This document shows positions 1-7,886 of a DNA stretch of 19,752 nucleotides, in pieces. The stretch comes from Bordetella parapertussis (GTDB lineage: Bacteria > Pseudomonadota > Gammaproteobacteria > Burkholderiales > Burkholderiaceae_B), in assembly GCA_945872285.1 (NCBI GenBank), contig CAMBZR010000063.1:1-19752 (forward strand), given 5' to 3'. The stretch's first letter is position 1. Every line of letters starts with the position of its first letter. Below the pieces are notes generated by a model. That model saw only the letters and a program-made list of their open reading frames with translations. It ran no database searches and was not told the origin of the DNA. The translations under genes were made by a program, and so were the position numbers.

Positions 1-1
1 A

Positions 2-1195
2 TACGAATTAATGCCAAATGGCGACCAGCTGCGCGATATGCGCAGGTTTTCTGGCTCGTGTCGGTTTGTCTATAACAAGGCGTTGGCACTGCAAAAAGAG
101 AATCATGCGGCGGGCAATAAGTTCATTGGCTACGTGGCCATGGCGGCTAAGCTGCCCACTTGGAAACGTGAAACAGAGACTGCATGGCTGAAAGAAACAC
201 CTTCACAAGCGTTGCAACATGCCTTAAAAGATTTAGAAAAAGCTTTCAAGGGTTTTTTTGCAAAACGCACTGACTTTCCACGCTTCAAGAAAAAAGGGAG
301 TGGCGACAGTTTTCGCTATCCTGAGCCAAAACAGATTCAACTAGACCAGAGCAATAACCGTATTTTGTTGCCAAAACTTGGCTGGCTGCGTTACCGCAAC
401 AGCCGTAAGGCACTGGGGCAGGTGCGTAACGTCACCGTGAGCCAGTCAGGCGGAAAATGGTTCATCTCTGTTCAGACGCAACGCGAGCTTGAACAACCCT
501 TACCAACAGCCACAACGGCAATTGGTATTGATGTCGGAATCGCCCGTTTCGCGACGTTGAGTGACGGCAGCTATATTGCGCCACTGAATAGTTTTAAGAC
601 GCACCGGCAGCGACTCGCGCGCTATCAGCGCCGCATGAGTCGTAAACAAAAATTTAGCAATAACTGGAAAAAGGCGAAAGCTAAAGTTCAGAAGATTCAC
701 ACCGCTATCGCGCACGCCAGAAAAGATTTCTTGCATCAGACCAGTACCACGATCAGCCAAAACCACGCGCTCGTATGTATTGAGGATTTGCAGGTCAAGA
801 ACACGTCACGGTCCTCTAAGGGCAATCGCGAGCAGCACGGCAAGAAGGTCGCGCAGAAGTCCGGCCTAAACCGCTCTATCCTTGACCAAGGCTGGGGTGA
901 GTTTAGGCGACAGCTCGACTACAAAGTCCAGTGGAACGGCGGCATATTGTTGGCTGTACCACCGCACAACACCAGCCGCACTTGCCCGTGTTGCGGCCAT
1001 GTGTCAAAAGAGAATCGACAGACTCAGGCAAAATTCCTGTGTATCGATTGCGGCTATGAAAATCACGCTGACGTTGTCGGCGCGATCAATGTTTTAGAGC
1101 GGGGATACCGCTTGTTAGCCCGTGGAGAGTCGGTGCAGTCAGACCACTCGATGAAACAGGAACCCACCGAAGTGACTCAGGCAGCCTTTGCCTGA
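2..1195 (+). CDS. tnpB: TnpB-family RNA-guided nuclease (IS605 OrfB), 5'-truncated by window edge
   Basis: TnpB is an omega-RNA-guided DNA nuclease that helps IS200/IS605 elements persist at donor sites. The reading frame is open to the left edge: codons for Y-E-L precede the first visible ATG at 11, and the N-terminal strand typical of TnpB (usual form M..(Y/F)ELMP..) starts upstream, so the true start is missing. Counted from the ATG at 11, the RuvC-I motif GIDVG has Asp174, RuvC-II (CIEDL) has Glu258, a zinc finger has Cys325/Cys328 and Cys344/Cys347, and RuvC-III (NHADVVGAIN) has Asp354. All catalytic and zinc residues are present, so it may be an active enzyme. The C-terminal tail with MKQEPTE is common in this subgroup. 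It runs convergently towards pepP, and its 3' end merges into the predicted omega RNA. Confidence 0.93.
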   Translation, partial: YELMPNGDQLRDMRRFSGSCRFVYNKALALQKENHAAGNKFIGYVAMAAKLPTWKRETETAWLKETPSQALQHALKDLEKAFKGFFAKRTDFPRFKKKGSGDSFRYPEPKQIQLDQSNNRILLPKLGWLRYRNSRKALGQVRNVTVSQSGGKWFISVQTQRELEQPLPTATTAIGIDVGIARFATLSDGSYIAPLNSFKTHRQRLARYQRRMSRKQKFSNNWKKAKAKVQKIHTAIAHARKDFLHQTSTTISQNHALVCIEDLQVKNTSRSSKGNREQHGKKVAQKSGLNRSILDQGWGEFRRQLDYKVQWNGGILLAVPPHNTSRTCPCCGHVSKENRQTQAKFLCIDCGYENHADVVGAINVLERGYRLLARGESVQSDHSMKQEPTEVTQAAFA

Positions 1196-1203
1196 GCACC
1201 GTA

Positions 1204-1263
1204 GGAATCCCCGTCCTTTCCGCGCAAGCGGCAGTCATCGACTGAGGGCGGGGAGGATGTCAA
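1204..1263 (+). ncRNA. Predicted omega RNA 3' scaffold / element right-end structure
   Basis: Immediately after tnpB the sequence folds by eye into a three-way junction. The outer stem is 1209-1217 with 1245-1253 (nine pairs, one G-U). Inside are a hairpin CCGC-GCAA-GCGG at 1220-1231 with a GNRA tetraloop, and a hairpin CAGT-CATCG-ACTG at 1232-1244 that abuts it. Established work on TnpB shows that its guide RNA is made from the tnpB 3' end plus the right end, with the guide being the sequence just beyond the element. Here the guide would start near 1264, inside the pepP 3' end. The 5' boundary of the RNA is unknown and probably lies inside tnpB. Role assigned by position and structure only. 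Confidence 0.6.
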
Positions 1264-2612
1264 GAGCGCGAACGCATCAGCGCTTCGATCTCGTCTGGCG
1301 CAACAGGGACTCCGCGCGAGATCAACTCGCAACCCGTTTCGGTCACGACCGCATCGTCTTCAATTCTGATCCCGATGTTCCAAAACTTTTCTGCGATATC
1401 TGGCGCAGGTCTGACGTAAAGGCCGGGCTCGATGGTGAGCACCATCCCCGCGCGTAGTTGGCGCCAAGGCCGTTCTTGAGCAGACGCAGGCGGGCTGCGA
1501 TAGCTTCCAACGTCGTGCACGTCCATTCCGAGCCAGTGGCCGGTGCGGTGCATATAAAAACGTCGATAGGCAGCGGTTTCGAGGGCTTGCTCAAGCGTGC
1601 CTTGCAGCAAGCCCTCGTCGAGCAAACCCTGTGTCAGAACGTTTACAGCCGCCTCGTGTCCCACATTGAAGTGATATTGTGGCGATGTTTTTTCGGAGGC
1701 CGCGAGTTGCGCCGCCAAGACGAGGTCATATAAGGCGCGTTGAGAGCCTGAAAACCGACCATTTGCCGGAAACGTCCGTGTGATGTCAGAGGCGTAACCA
1801 TCCAGTTCGCAGCCTGCATCGATCAAGACCAGCTCGCCGTCTTGCAGCACCGAGTTGCCTGCGCGGTGATGTAACACGCAGGCATTGGCGCCGCTCGCCA
1901 CAATGCTGTCATACGCCACCGACTGAGCGCCGTGTTTGCGAAAGTGATAAAGCAGCTCGGCTTCGAGCTCGTATTCGTGACAGCCTGGGCGCGCGGCCTG
2001 CATCGCGAGCACGTGGCCTTGCGCAGAAATCTTGGCAGCTGCTCGCATCGTCGCGAGCTCAGAGGCATCTTTAAGCAGACGCAGCTCGGCCAAGACTTCG
2101 CTCAGATCGTGCCACTGCTGCGGCAAGGCGCGGGTATCGCGCACGCTGGCCCGGGCCGCAGTCAGCCAGTCAGTGAGTTGCTTGAGAAGTTCGGGGTGCG
2201 CAGGGCGCGATAAGGTACTAAATAAGTTGCGCTGACCAATCAATAAATCCGTCACACGCGTATTGAGGTCCTCGAGTGCGTGAGCTTGATCAAAACCAAA
2301 ATGGTCGGCGGCAGCCGCGGGGCCCCAGCGCACCCCAGTCCAGATTTCGACCTCAGGATTTTTGTCCTCGCAAAAGAGGATGCTTTGATCGGTATCACCT
2401 GCGATGAGTGCCAACCAAGCCCGCGCCTCGGTGAACCCGCTCAGGTAATAAAAATCGCTGTCATGGCGATAGCTGTGATGGTTGTCGCGATTGCGCGTGC
2501 GCTCCGGTGCAGTCGGTACGATCGCGATGCCCCCGCCCTGACTGTGCATCCAGGCCAGTACTTGCTGACGACGCAGGTTAAAGCATTCGGGGTGAGGGGT
2601 TAAAGCAAGCAT
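1260..2612 (-). CDS. pepP: Xaa-Pro aminopeptidase (aminopeptidase P, M24B)
   Basis: Cytosolic di-manganese peptidase that removes the N-terminal residue before proline. The 450-residue product has the N-terminal AMP_N domain (about 5-140) and a C-terminal pita-bread M24 domain (about 180-435). The metal ligands line up with those of E. coli PepP: Asp265 and Asp276 (IDAG and YASDITR), His359 (HRTGHWLG), Glu395 (TIEPGLY) and Glu418 (IRIEDD); His248 and His366 fit the substrate-site histidines. Length matches the family. The ATG at 2612 has no obvious Shine-Dalgarno sequence, but the N-terminus looks complete. The stop codon (TGA read from 1262-1260) lies within the terminal GTCAA of the neighbouring IS element, so the last residues (RSRS) may not be ancestral. 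No catalytic residue is affected. Confidence 0.95.
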   Translation of the reverse strand: MLALTPHPECFNLRRQQVLAWMHSQGGGIAIVPTAPERTRNRDNHHSYRHDSDFYYLSGFTEARAWLALIAGDTDQSILFCEDKNPEVEIWTGVRWGPAAAADHFGFDQAHALEDLNTRVTDLLIGQRNLFSTLSRPAHPELLKQLTDWLTAARASVRDTRALPQQWHDLSEVLAELRLLKDASELATMRAAAKISAQGHVLAMQAARPGCHEYELEAELLYHFRKHGAQSVAYDSIVASGANACVLHHRAGNSVLQDGELVLIDAGCELDGYASDITRTFPANGRFSGSQRALYDLVLAAQLAASEKTSPQYHFNVGHEAAVNVLTQGLLDEGLLQGTLEQALETAAYRRFYMHRTGHWLGMDVHDVGSYRSPPASAQERPWRQLRAGMVLTIEPGLYVRPAPDIAEKFWNIGIRIEDDAVVTETGCELISRGVPVAPDEIEALMRSRS

Positions 2613-2692
2613 AGGGGTATCGCAAGAGTCTGTTGAACTATCGACATACTACAATCTCTGCGTGGCTTCTGTCTGAGAAAGCCTCACTCAAT

Positions 2693-2696
2693 AAGG
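2693..2696 (+). promoter_or_regulatory. Shine-Dalgarno AAGG deciding the ctaG start
   Basis: AAGG ends seven bases before the ATG at 2704 but only four before the overlapping GTG at 2701, which favours the ATG. A -10-like TACAAT lies at 2650-2655, without a convincing -35 box. Confidence 0.5.
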
Positions 2697-2703
2697 TTTT
2701 GTG

Positions 2704-3552
2704 ATGGATTGGATTGGCTGGCTCGAACCCTGGGAGCTCTCTCCTACGCTGCTGCTGTGTTTCATCACCTGCGGGGTTCTCTTTGTGCGTGGCCAACGGG
2801 TGCATCGCGTCAGCCGCACCCGCCAGTGTTTTTTTTGGTTTGGCCTGGCACTGCTGTACCTGTCGCTGCACACGATGCTCGATTACTACGCCGAGCGTAT
2901 GTTTTTTATGCACCGCATCCAGCACTTGGTGTTGCATCACCTGGGGCCTTTAGTCGTTATGGCGGCCTATCCGGGTCAAGTGTTGCGTGCGGGTTTGCCG
3001 CTTGCGTGGCGTCGCAGCTTGCGGCGGTTTAATCAAACCTTGCCGGGGCGCAGCGTAGTCGCCCTGTTGACCAACCCCATTATTGTGCCGGCGCTTTTTA
3101 TCTTTTTGGTCGTGGTGTGGTTGATTCCTTCGGTGCAGTTTTATTCGATGCTGGATTGGCGCCTGTATCGTTTGATGAACTGGTCGGTGGTGATTACCGG
3201 ATTTATGTACTGGAATCTGATTCTCGACCGGCGCGTATGCCCGCCTTCGGCGATGTCGCCTGGTGGCCGGGTGCTTTCGCCGATTGTGACGATGGCGCCA
3301 CAAATGGTGGCGGGCGCCATCATCGCCTTTACTGAGCGCGACTTGTATCCCTTGTTTGATCTGTGCGGCAGGGCCATCCCCATGGATGCGCAAACCGACC
3401 AAATGATTGGCGGTCTGACAATGTGGATACCCGCCGCAATGACCGAGGTGATTGGTTTGATGGTGGCATTACGCAACTTGATGCGTTTGTCCGCCAAGGG
3501 GCGTTGGGGCCAGTCGACGCGCCAACAGGACGCTCAGGGTGTCAAGTTGTGA
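2704..3552 (+). CDS. ctaG: Cytochrome c oxidase assembly factor, caa3_CtaG family
   Basis: Multi-span inner-membrane protein of the CtaG/CoxD family (caa3_CtaG), which assists assembly of haem-copper oxidases, probably in copper delivery. The 282-residue product has about seven hydrophobic segments (near 13-30, 41-58, 73-90, 117-142, 158-174, 193-210 and 236-258). It carries the histidine-rich signature region [14 protein letters not shown] at 69-82, with four histidines suited to metal binding. The gene stands alone here, between pepP and galU, with no oxidase subunit genes nearby, so its partner oxidase must lie elsewhere. The start is ATG 2704, since a GTG immediately before it is too close to the ribosome site. 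Its 3' end overlaps the 3' end of convergent galU by 19 bases. It is unrelated to the CtaG/Cox11 copper chaperone that shares the name. Confidence 0.88.
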   Translation: MDWIGWLEPWELSPTLLLCFITCGVLFVRGQRVHRVSRTRQCFFWFGLALLYLSLHTMLDYYAERMFFMHRIQHLVLHHLGPLVVMAAYPGQVLRAGLPLAWRRSLRRFNQTLPGRSVVALLTNPIIVPALFIFLVVVWLIPSVQFYSMLDWRLYRLMNWSVVITGFMYWNLILDRRVCPPSAMSPGGRVLSPIVTMAPQMVAGAIIAFTERDLYPLFDLCGRAIPMDAQTDQMIGGLTMWIPAAMTEVIGLMVALRNLMRLSAKGRWGQSTRQQDAQGVKL

Positions 3553-4370
3553 TACTTGCGCCCAAGCGCGACGTTGGCTCTGAACCAGCCTTCTTTGTTG
3601 CCGCAGTCGTAACGCACACCCTCGTAACGATGTGCAAATACGGCTTTTTCTTTCATGAGTGAGGCAATGCCGTCAGTCAGTTGAATCTCGCCGCCGGCGC
3701 CAGCCTGTGTCTGTCGAAGGTGCGCAAAAATTCGGGCATCGAGCACGTAACGTCCCACAACGGCTAAGGTAGATGGCGCGACAGCGGGTTTTGGTTTTTC
3801 AACGATATGGCGCACACGTTCGGTGCGCGCGCTGACGGGATCGGTTGCCACAATGCCATACTTGTCGGTGTCGCTTAACGGAACTTCTTGTACGCCCAAA
3901 ATACTGCCTTGGTAGGTCAGGGCCGCGTCAATCAGTTGCCCGATGACCGGGCGATCGGCATCCAGCAAGTCGTCCGCAAGCAGCACCGCAAAAGGCTCGT
4001 CTCCGACGATGGGGGCGGCGGTGAGCACGGCGTGACCTAAGCCCAGAGGGGCAGATTGGCGGATATAGATACAACTGACATGCGAGGGCAAGATACCTTG
4101 CACAACTGCCAGGAGTTCGGCCTTGCCTTTGCGGGCCAGTTCGGCTTCCATCTCGGGCGCAGAGTCAAAATGATCTTCGATGGCGCGCTTGTTGCGACCT
4201 GTCACAAAAATCAAGTCTGTAATGCCCGCCGCAACGGCTTCTTCGACCGCGTATTGAATCAAGGGCTTGTCAATAATGGGTAACATTTCTTTGGGCATTG
4301 CCTTGGTGGCAGGTAAAAATCGAGTGCCTAAGCCGGCGACGGGGAACACTGCTTTGCGAACGGGACGCAT
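3534..4370 (-). CDS. galU: UTP--glucose-1-phosphate uridylyltransferase
   Basis: Makes UDP-glucose from UTP and glucose-1-phosphate in the cytosol, feeding cell-envelope polysaccharide and nucleotide-sugar synthesis. The 278-residue product has the nucleotide-binding loop [20 protein letters not shown] (12-31), GLGHAV (110-115), LADDLL with Asp133/Asp134, the EKPKP segment (191-195) with the family lysine, GRYVL (207-211) and EIQLTDGI (228-235). I chose the ATG at 4370 because it starts the conserved fold and has AGGA seven bases upstream; a longer frame to 4445 would add 25 unconserved residues. Divergent from the M48 protease gene with 66 bases between starts. A -10-like TATGAT reads towards galU near 4450-4455, but the -35 match is poor. 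Confidence 0.96.
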   Translation of the reverse strand: MRPVRKAVFPVAGLGTRFLPATKAMPKEMLPIIDKPLIQYAVEEAVAAGITDLIFVTGRNKRAIEDHFDSAPEMEAELARKGKAELLAVVQGILPSHVSCIYIRQSAPLGLGHAVLTAAPIVGDEPFAVLLADDLLDADRPVIGQLIDAALTYQGSILGVQEVPLSDTDKYGIVATDPVSARTERVRHIVEKPKPAVAPSTLAVVGRYVLDARIFAHLRQTQAGAGGEIQLTDGIASLMKEKAVFAHRYEGVRYDCGNKEGWFRANVALGRKYHNLTP

Positions 4371-4377
4371 AATTAAT

Positions 4378-4381
4378 TCCT
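4378..4381 (-). promoter_or_regulatory. Shine-Dalgarno AGGA deciding the galU start
   Basis: AGGA (TCCT on the plus strand) lies seven bases before the ATG at 4370. It supports that start over an upstream in-frame ATG at 4445. Confidence 0.65.
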
Positions 4382-4436
4382 GAAGGAAAGACCGCATGAC
4401 TGCGGAACTTAATGAAACTGCCGCTATCATAAGCGC

Positions 4437-5975
4437 ATGAGTCATGACAGTTTAATGAATTCTCTGCAATCGAGATCCCAAAAGTACATCGCGGCGCTAG
4501 TAGTGCTGACGCTGGGCTGGCAAAGCGCTTGGGCGCAGCCCTCCTCGGCCCCAAGTTTGGGACCTGCCTCAAGCGCGGATCTGTCGCCGGCGCTTGAGCG
4601 ACGCCTGGGCGAAGCGATCATGGTTCAGGGCAGGCTCGACGCCGATTACCTCAAAGACCCCGATTTAAGCCAGTATCTGAACGCTATGGGCAAAAGGCTC
4701 GCGGCGCAGGCGCCCGGTGGTGCACCGGATATTGAAGTCTTTGGGGTGCGTGATGCCGTCATCAACGCGTTCGCGATGCCCGGCGGCTACATTGGCGTGC
4801 ACACGGGCCTGATTGTGACCTCCGGGGCCGAGGCTGAGCTTGCGGGGGTGCTTGCCCATGAAATCGCTCATGTGACGCAGCGTCACATCGCGCGAGGCCT
4901 GACCCAGCAGCAGCAAAGTGGTTATCTGGCACTTGCGACACTAGCGGCCTCGATCTTAGCCGCGCTCACGCCCGGCGGCGGACAAGCTGCAATGGGTATC
5001 GCTGCCTTCGGTCAGGCCGCGGCCATCGAGCAGCAACTTGGCTTTTCTCGCGACGCCGAGCAAGAGGCTGATCGCACTGGCTTTGAGATTTTGCGCAAAG
5101 CTGGTTACGACCCCAACGGAATGGCTGTGATGTTTGGACGTCTGATGCAGGCCTCAAACCTGAACGAAGGGCGGGGCGGTGGGGTATATGTTTCAACCCA
5201 CCCACTGAGCATTTCGCGTATGACCGACATGCAAAACCGGATTCGCCAGTTACCGGTCAAAACTTATCAAGCTTCGGATGAGTTTTGGTTTGTTCGGGCC
5301 AAGGCGCGTGTTTTACAGGCGACTGATCCGCGGGCCTTAGTGCAAGCGGTTGAGCAACTGCAAGAAGAGACTCGCATCGACGCCAAAAGTGACCAGAGCC
5401 CAAATTTCAGTGCCACTAGGCGCACAGCGGCTTGGTATGGCTTGTCGTTTGCCGCCTTAACCCGCAAAGACTTAAAAACGGCAGCCAGCGCCTTGCAACA
5501 AGCGCAGACCGCCATGGCAAACTCGCCTTATCTAGACTTACAGCGTGTCGAGTTAGAGCTCGCTAACCGGCAGATCGCTACGGCCTTAACAAGCGCGCAA
5601 GCCGGGCAAAAACGCTGGCCTGAACGACGCGTCTTCGCGCTCAAAGTTGCAGAATGCTTGCAGCTGCAAGGCAAAGACAAAGAGGCCATCGCCTACCTGC
5701 AAGAGCAGCTCAAGCGCTGGCCTCAAAGCGAGCCGGATTTTTATAAGATGCTTGGTAATAGCCAAGACCGTTCAAGTAACCCCGTCGCTGCACGTCAGGC
5801 GATGGCAGCGTATTACGAGCAGGTGGGAGCCTTGCCCGCCGCGGTGGCCCAATTGCAGCAAGCTCGCACCTTATCGCAAGATTTTTATGTCCAGTCGCAA
5901 ATCGATGTGAAAATTCGCACGCTCAGCGCAAAAATCGCCGAAGACCGTCGCCTGCTCGAACGTTTTAAGTCTTAG
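4437..5975 (+). CDS. Periplasmic M48 metalloprotease with TPR-like tail, BepA (YfgC)-like
   Basis: Likely a periplasmic zinc protease/chaperone for outer-membrane protein quality control, as known for BepA, which works at the BAM and Lpt complexes. The 512-residue product has a signal peptide (hydrophobic 18-31, cleavage expected after AWA33). The M48 zinc motif HEIAH has His141, Glu142 and His145; the third ligand is probably Glu208 in the ExxAD motif EQEAD, and His255 in STHPLS fits the BepA switch histidine that can act as a fourth ligand. After about residue 280 come helical, Gln/Ala-rich repeats consistent with TPR units. The start is ambiguous between ATG 4437 and ATG 4455; neither has a good ribosome site, and both leave an acceptable signal peptide. 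Assignment to the BepA class rests on the architecture; substrates are unknown. Confidence 0.88.
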   Translation: MSHDSLMNSLQSRSQKYIAALVVLTLGWQSAWAQPSSAPSLGPASSADLSPALERRLGEAIMVQGRLDADYLKDPDLSQYLNAMGKRLAAQAPGGAPDIEVFGVRDAVINAFAMPGGYIGVHTGLIVTSGAEAELAGVLAHEIAHVTQRHIARGLTQQQQSGYLALATLAASILAALTPGGGQAAMGIAAFGQAAAIEQQLGFSRDAEQEADRTGFEILRKAGYDPNGMAVMFGRLMQASNLNEGRGGGVYVSTHPLSISRMTDMQNRIRQLPVKTYQASDEFWFVRAKARVLQATDPRALVQAVEQLQEETRIDAKSDQSPNFSATRRTAAWYGLSFAALTRKDLKTAASALQQAQTAMANSPYLDLQRVELELANRQIATALTSAQAGQKRWPERRVFALKVAECLQLQGKDKEAIAYLQEQLKRWPQSEPDFYKMLGNSQDRSSNPVAARQAMAAYYEQVGALPAAVAQLQQARTLSQDFYVQSQIDVKIRTLSAKIAEDRRLLERFKS

Positions 5976-6011
5976 CCAGCACAGCAGATCGGTCTACTTC
6001 GCCCCACAACC

Positions 6012-7100
6012 TCAGGGCGTGGGTGGCACCACAGTTTCAAAAAAACTTGCAATCCGGGTGGGTAGCCAGTTCAAGTGGCCGGGCCAGGCGCCGCTGACAA
6101 AGCCCACGTGTCCGCCGAGTGCGGGCTGATGCAAAGTGATCGCGTCGCTGCAGTCGTTTGGCCCGGTCAATGTATGCTCGGGCAAGAAGGGGTCGTTGCG
6201 CGCGTTCAACACGAGCGTCGGCACAGTTATTTTTTTTAGCCACGGTTTGCTGGCGGCTTGTGTCCAATAGTCTAGGGCGTCTTTAAAGCCATGCATGGGC
6301 GCGGTGTAAGCGTGATCAAATTCGCGTAAGTCGCGCGCTTGACTCACCCTCAAGACATCGATCACGCCTGGATACCTGCGCGCCTTCTCGAGAACTTTTG
6401 GCTTCAGTGAGCGCAAAAAATAGCGCGAATAGATTTCACGATTGAAGAGGTTGTCAGACAGGTGATTGCCCGCAGCGACTAAATCCAGAGGGGCCGAAAC
6501 CGCCGCCGCGGCCAACAGCCACGTCGCGTGTGCCGCATATTCGCCCAAATATTTAAGTAAGGCGTTGCCCCCGAGTGACACACCCATTGCGTGCCAGCGC
6601 GCGCCAGGGACCTGCTGGTGCACTGTCTCAAAAATAAAATGCATCTCGGCCGAGTCGCCCGAATGATAAGCGCGCGCCAGACGGTTGGCAAAGCCAGAGC
6701 AGCCACGAAAATGCGCGATCACGACGATCCAGCCTTGGGCTTTGAAATAGCTTGCAACCGCTTGCGCATAGCGGCTCTGGCTGCTGCCCTCGAGACCATG
6801 GAAAACGAGCAGGGCCGATGTGTGTGCATGGTGGGCGAGTTGCTGCTGTTGGGCTGGCGTGAGCCAGCGAGCCGCCGCCGTATGGCTTAAGGCCACGTCT
6901 TGGTCGTGCCTGGTAGGCAACGGCAAGCCTGAAACAGCCCAGTCTAAATCGATAAAATCGCCGTCGGGCGTGTCGTAGCGCGCCCGCAAGAACTTAAGTT
7001 TGTTGGTCGGCGCTACACACGCGCCAAACAATGTTTGGCTGTGCCGTTCAGGTAGCCAACGCGGGGCTGGGCAAGGGGTCAGATCAAGAGAGGCCGTCAC
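6012..7100 (-). CDS. YheT-family alpha/beta hydrolase
   Basis: Serine hydrolase of the YheT/ABHD1-3 group (COG0429), 362 residues, no signal peptide. Family marks are HGLEGSSQSRY (101-111), the oxyanion-region string HFRGCSGFANRL (130-141), YHSGDSAE (145-152) and the nucleophile elbow GVSLGGN with Ser175. Asp303 (NARNDPF) and His331 (GGHVGF) complete the triad. The natural substrate of this family in bacteria is unsettled; esterase or lipase-like activity is expected. The start is GTG at 7100: in this frame a stop lies only 15 bases upstream and there is no ATG in between. It is the last gene of a compact minus-strand operon, 12 bases after the SnoaL-like gene, and ends 36 bases from the convergent M48 protease gene with no obvious terminator between them. 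Confidence 0.9.
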   Translation of the reverse strand: MTASLDLTPCPAPRWLPERHSQTLFGACVAPTNKLKFLRARYDTPDGDFIDLDWAVSGLPLPTRHDQDVALSHTAAARWLTPAQQQQLAHHAHTSALLVFHGLEGSSQSRYAQAVASYFKAQGWIVVIAHFRGCSGFANRLARAYHSGDSAEMHFIFETVHQQVPGARWHAMGVSLGGNALLKYLGEYAAHATWLLAAAAVSAPLDLVAAGNHLSDNLFNREIYSRYFLRSLKPKVLEKARRYPGVIDVLRVSQARDLREFDHAYTAPMHGFKDALDYWTQAASKPWLKKITVPTLVLNARNDPFLPEHTLTGPNDCSDAITLHQPALGGHVGFVSGAWPGHLNWLPTRIASFFETVVPPTP

Positions 7101-7112
7101 TTTGACATAGGC

Positions 7113-7544
7113 TTAGTGCAAAAGTCCGGGCGAGTCGTGTTGTTCAAGTAACCCACTTTGCTCGGGAGCGGCAGAGGCGTGGTGCATGACTAAACGCCAA
7201 CCCGTCGGTCCTTTATGATAAACGTTGGTGGCGTAGCAGTGGACGACCTCAGTGTGGTCTTGCCCGCGCATGGTGACTTGTTCAATCAGCGAATGCACAG
7301 TGCTCATCATGCTTTGTGTACTGATCATTTTGGCGGGCCGAATATGCAAGGGGCCGTTAGACAGAATCTCTTGCCAGGATTCTTTGACCGCAGGCAAGCC
7401 CACAATGCGTAAGCCGCCTGGGTGGACGCAGACGATGTCTTCATCTTCGGACCATACTTGCATCAGCCGATTGAGATCGGCGCGTTCAAGCGCCTCATAA
7501 AAAGCCAGTTCGGCTTCTTCGGGCGTGGCGAACATCACAGGCAT
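7113..7544 (-). CDS. SnoaL-like / NTF2-fold (DUF4440-type) protein
   Basis: A 143-residue single-domain protein of the NTF2/SnoaL superfamily. It has an N-terminal helix region (residues 8-29), the strand motif DEDIVCVHPGG (34-44) followed by GLPAVKESWQEIL (49-61), and a C-terminal strand GPTGWRLVMHHAS (112-124), the usual layout of small ketosteroid-isomerase-like proteins. No specific catalytic function can be assigned. I start it at the ATG at 7544 because AAAGGT lies eight bases upstream; the longer frame to 7694 would overlap the zinc-finger gene and adds 50 atypical residues. It lies 11 bases after the zinc-finger gene and 12 before the hydrolase, so the three are probably co-transcribed. 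Confidence 0.85.
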   Translation of the reverse strand: MPVMFATPEEAELAFYEALERADLNRLMQVWSEDEDIVCVHPGGLRIVGLPAVKESWQEILSNGPLHIRPAKMISTQSMMSTVHSLIEQVTMRGQDHTEVVHCYATNVYHKGPTGWRLVMHHASAAPEQSGLLEQHDSPGLLH

Positions 7545-7551
7545 CAGTGTG

Positions 7552-7557
7552 ACCTTT
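7552..7557 (-). promoter_or_regulatory. Shine-Dalgarno AAAGGT of the SnoaL-like gene, overlapping the preceding stop
   Basis: AAAGGT lies eight bases before the ATG at 7544 and overlaps the TAA stop of the zinc-finger gene (7556-7558). It fixes the start and suggests translational coupling within the operon. Confidence 0.65.
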
Positions 7558-7765
7558 AGTGGCCGTGCACAACGGTACCGGCCGCCAGTTGGTAATGGGT
7601 GCCGCAATACGGACAGTTCACCGAGCCGGTTTTGGTTACATCCAGAAACACGCGCGGGTGCATGCTCCAGAGCGGCGCGCGCGGACCGGGGCAATGCAGA
7701 GGGAGGTCGGCGGCACCGACTTGCGTCGGCGTTTGATCTTTGCCAGAGGCAGAAGCTTGCGTCAT
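7556..7765 (-). CDS. Small CHCC zinc-finger protein (zf-CHCC, NDUFS6-like)
   Basis: A 69-residue protein with the zf-CHCC signature: Cys25 in LHCPGP, His36 in SMHPRVFL, and Cys51/Cys54 in NCPYCGTHY. This family is shared with the zinc subunit of mitochondrial complex I (NDUFS6); the bacterial stand-alone role is not established. The start is ATG 7765 with GAGA six bases upstream; a TTG four codons further out (7777) is possible but less likely. First gene of the three-gene minus-strand operon. The first 20 residues are Ser/Thr/Gln-rich and look disordered. Confidence 0.88.
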   Translation of the reverse strand: MTQASASGKDQTPTQVGAADLPLHCPGPRAPLWSMHPRVFLDVTKTGSVNCPYCGTHYQLAAGTVVHGH

Positions 7766-7816
7766 CGTGAATCTCAAAAAATAGTCAATCGTTCAAAGTG
7801 TAGCAAGCCCACAGTC

Positions 7817-7822
7817 TACAAT
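7817..7822 (+). promoter_or_regulatory. Possible -10 box (TACAAT) upstream of the helicase gene
   Basis: TACAAT matches the sigma-70 -10 consensus at five of six bases. The best -35 candidate, TTCAAA at 7792-7797, needs a 19-base spacer and is weak. If used, the transcript would have a leader of roughly 185 bases before the TTG at 8013. Confidence 0.3.
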
Positions 7823-7840
7823 AATTGCCATTTTTTCTGG

Positions 7841-7886
7841 GGTTGCGTGTGCTTGCGCTTGGGCGGGTGGTGTGGCTCGCACAACC
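7841..7886 (+). other. Imperfect stem-loop in the 247-base gap before the helicase gene
   Basis: Arms 7841-7852 and 7875-7886 can pair over 12 positions, with one G-T pair and two mismatches, around a 22-base G-rich loop. No T-run follows directly, so it is not an obvious terminator. It may be part of a structured leader of the helicase mRNA. I see no gene in the rest of 7766-8012 apart from an eight-codon ORF at its end. Confidence 0.3.

Larger units (their letters stand above)
1..1263 (+). mobile_element. Right part of an IS200/IS605-type (IS1341-like) element carrying tnpB
   Basis: The stretch holds a TnpB gene followed directly by a structured right end that finishes in GGATGTCAA, a pattern common at the right end of IS200/IS605-group elements. 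Directly after it, coding sequence of pepP begins on the opposite strand, so the element boundary lies near 1263; the exact base cannot be fixed without an empty site. The left end is outside the window, so I cannot say whether a TnpA Y1 transposase is present upstream. These elements have no terminal inverted repeats and make no target duplication, and none is seen here. The element identity is well supported by TnpB; the boundary is inference. Confidence 0.8.

Noticed and set aside
2650..2655. TACAAT as a full promoter for ctaG
   Set aside because: Good -10 match, but no -35-like hexamer at 16-18 bases upstream, so not listed as a promoter.
2950..3402. 150-residue minus-strand frame inside ctaG
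   Set aside because: Lies wholly antisense to a well-supported membrane protein gene; its His/Arg/Gln-rich composition is what the reverse strand of hydrophobic codons gives.
4371..4445. 25-residue extension of galU
   Set aside because: Conserved fold starts at 4370 with AGGA seven bases upstream; the extension would overlap the divergent protease gene start.
7778..7806. TTGCTA-17-TATTTT as promoter of the zinc-finger operon
   Set aside because: Both boxes match only four of six, and the transcript would begin at about the ribosome site, leaving almost no leader.
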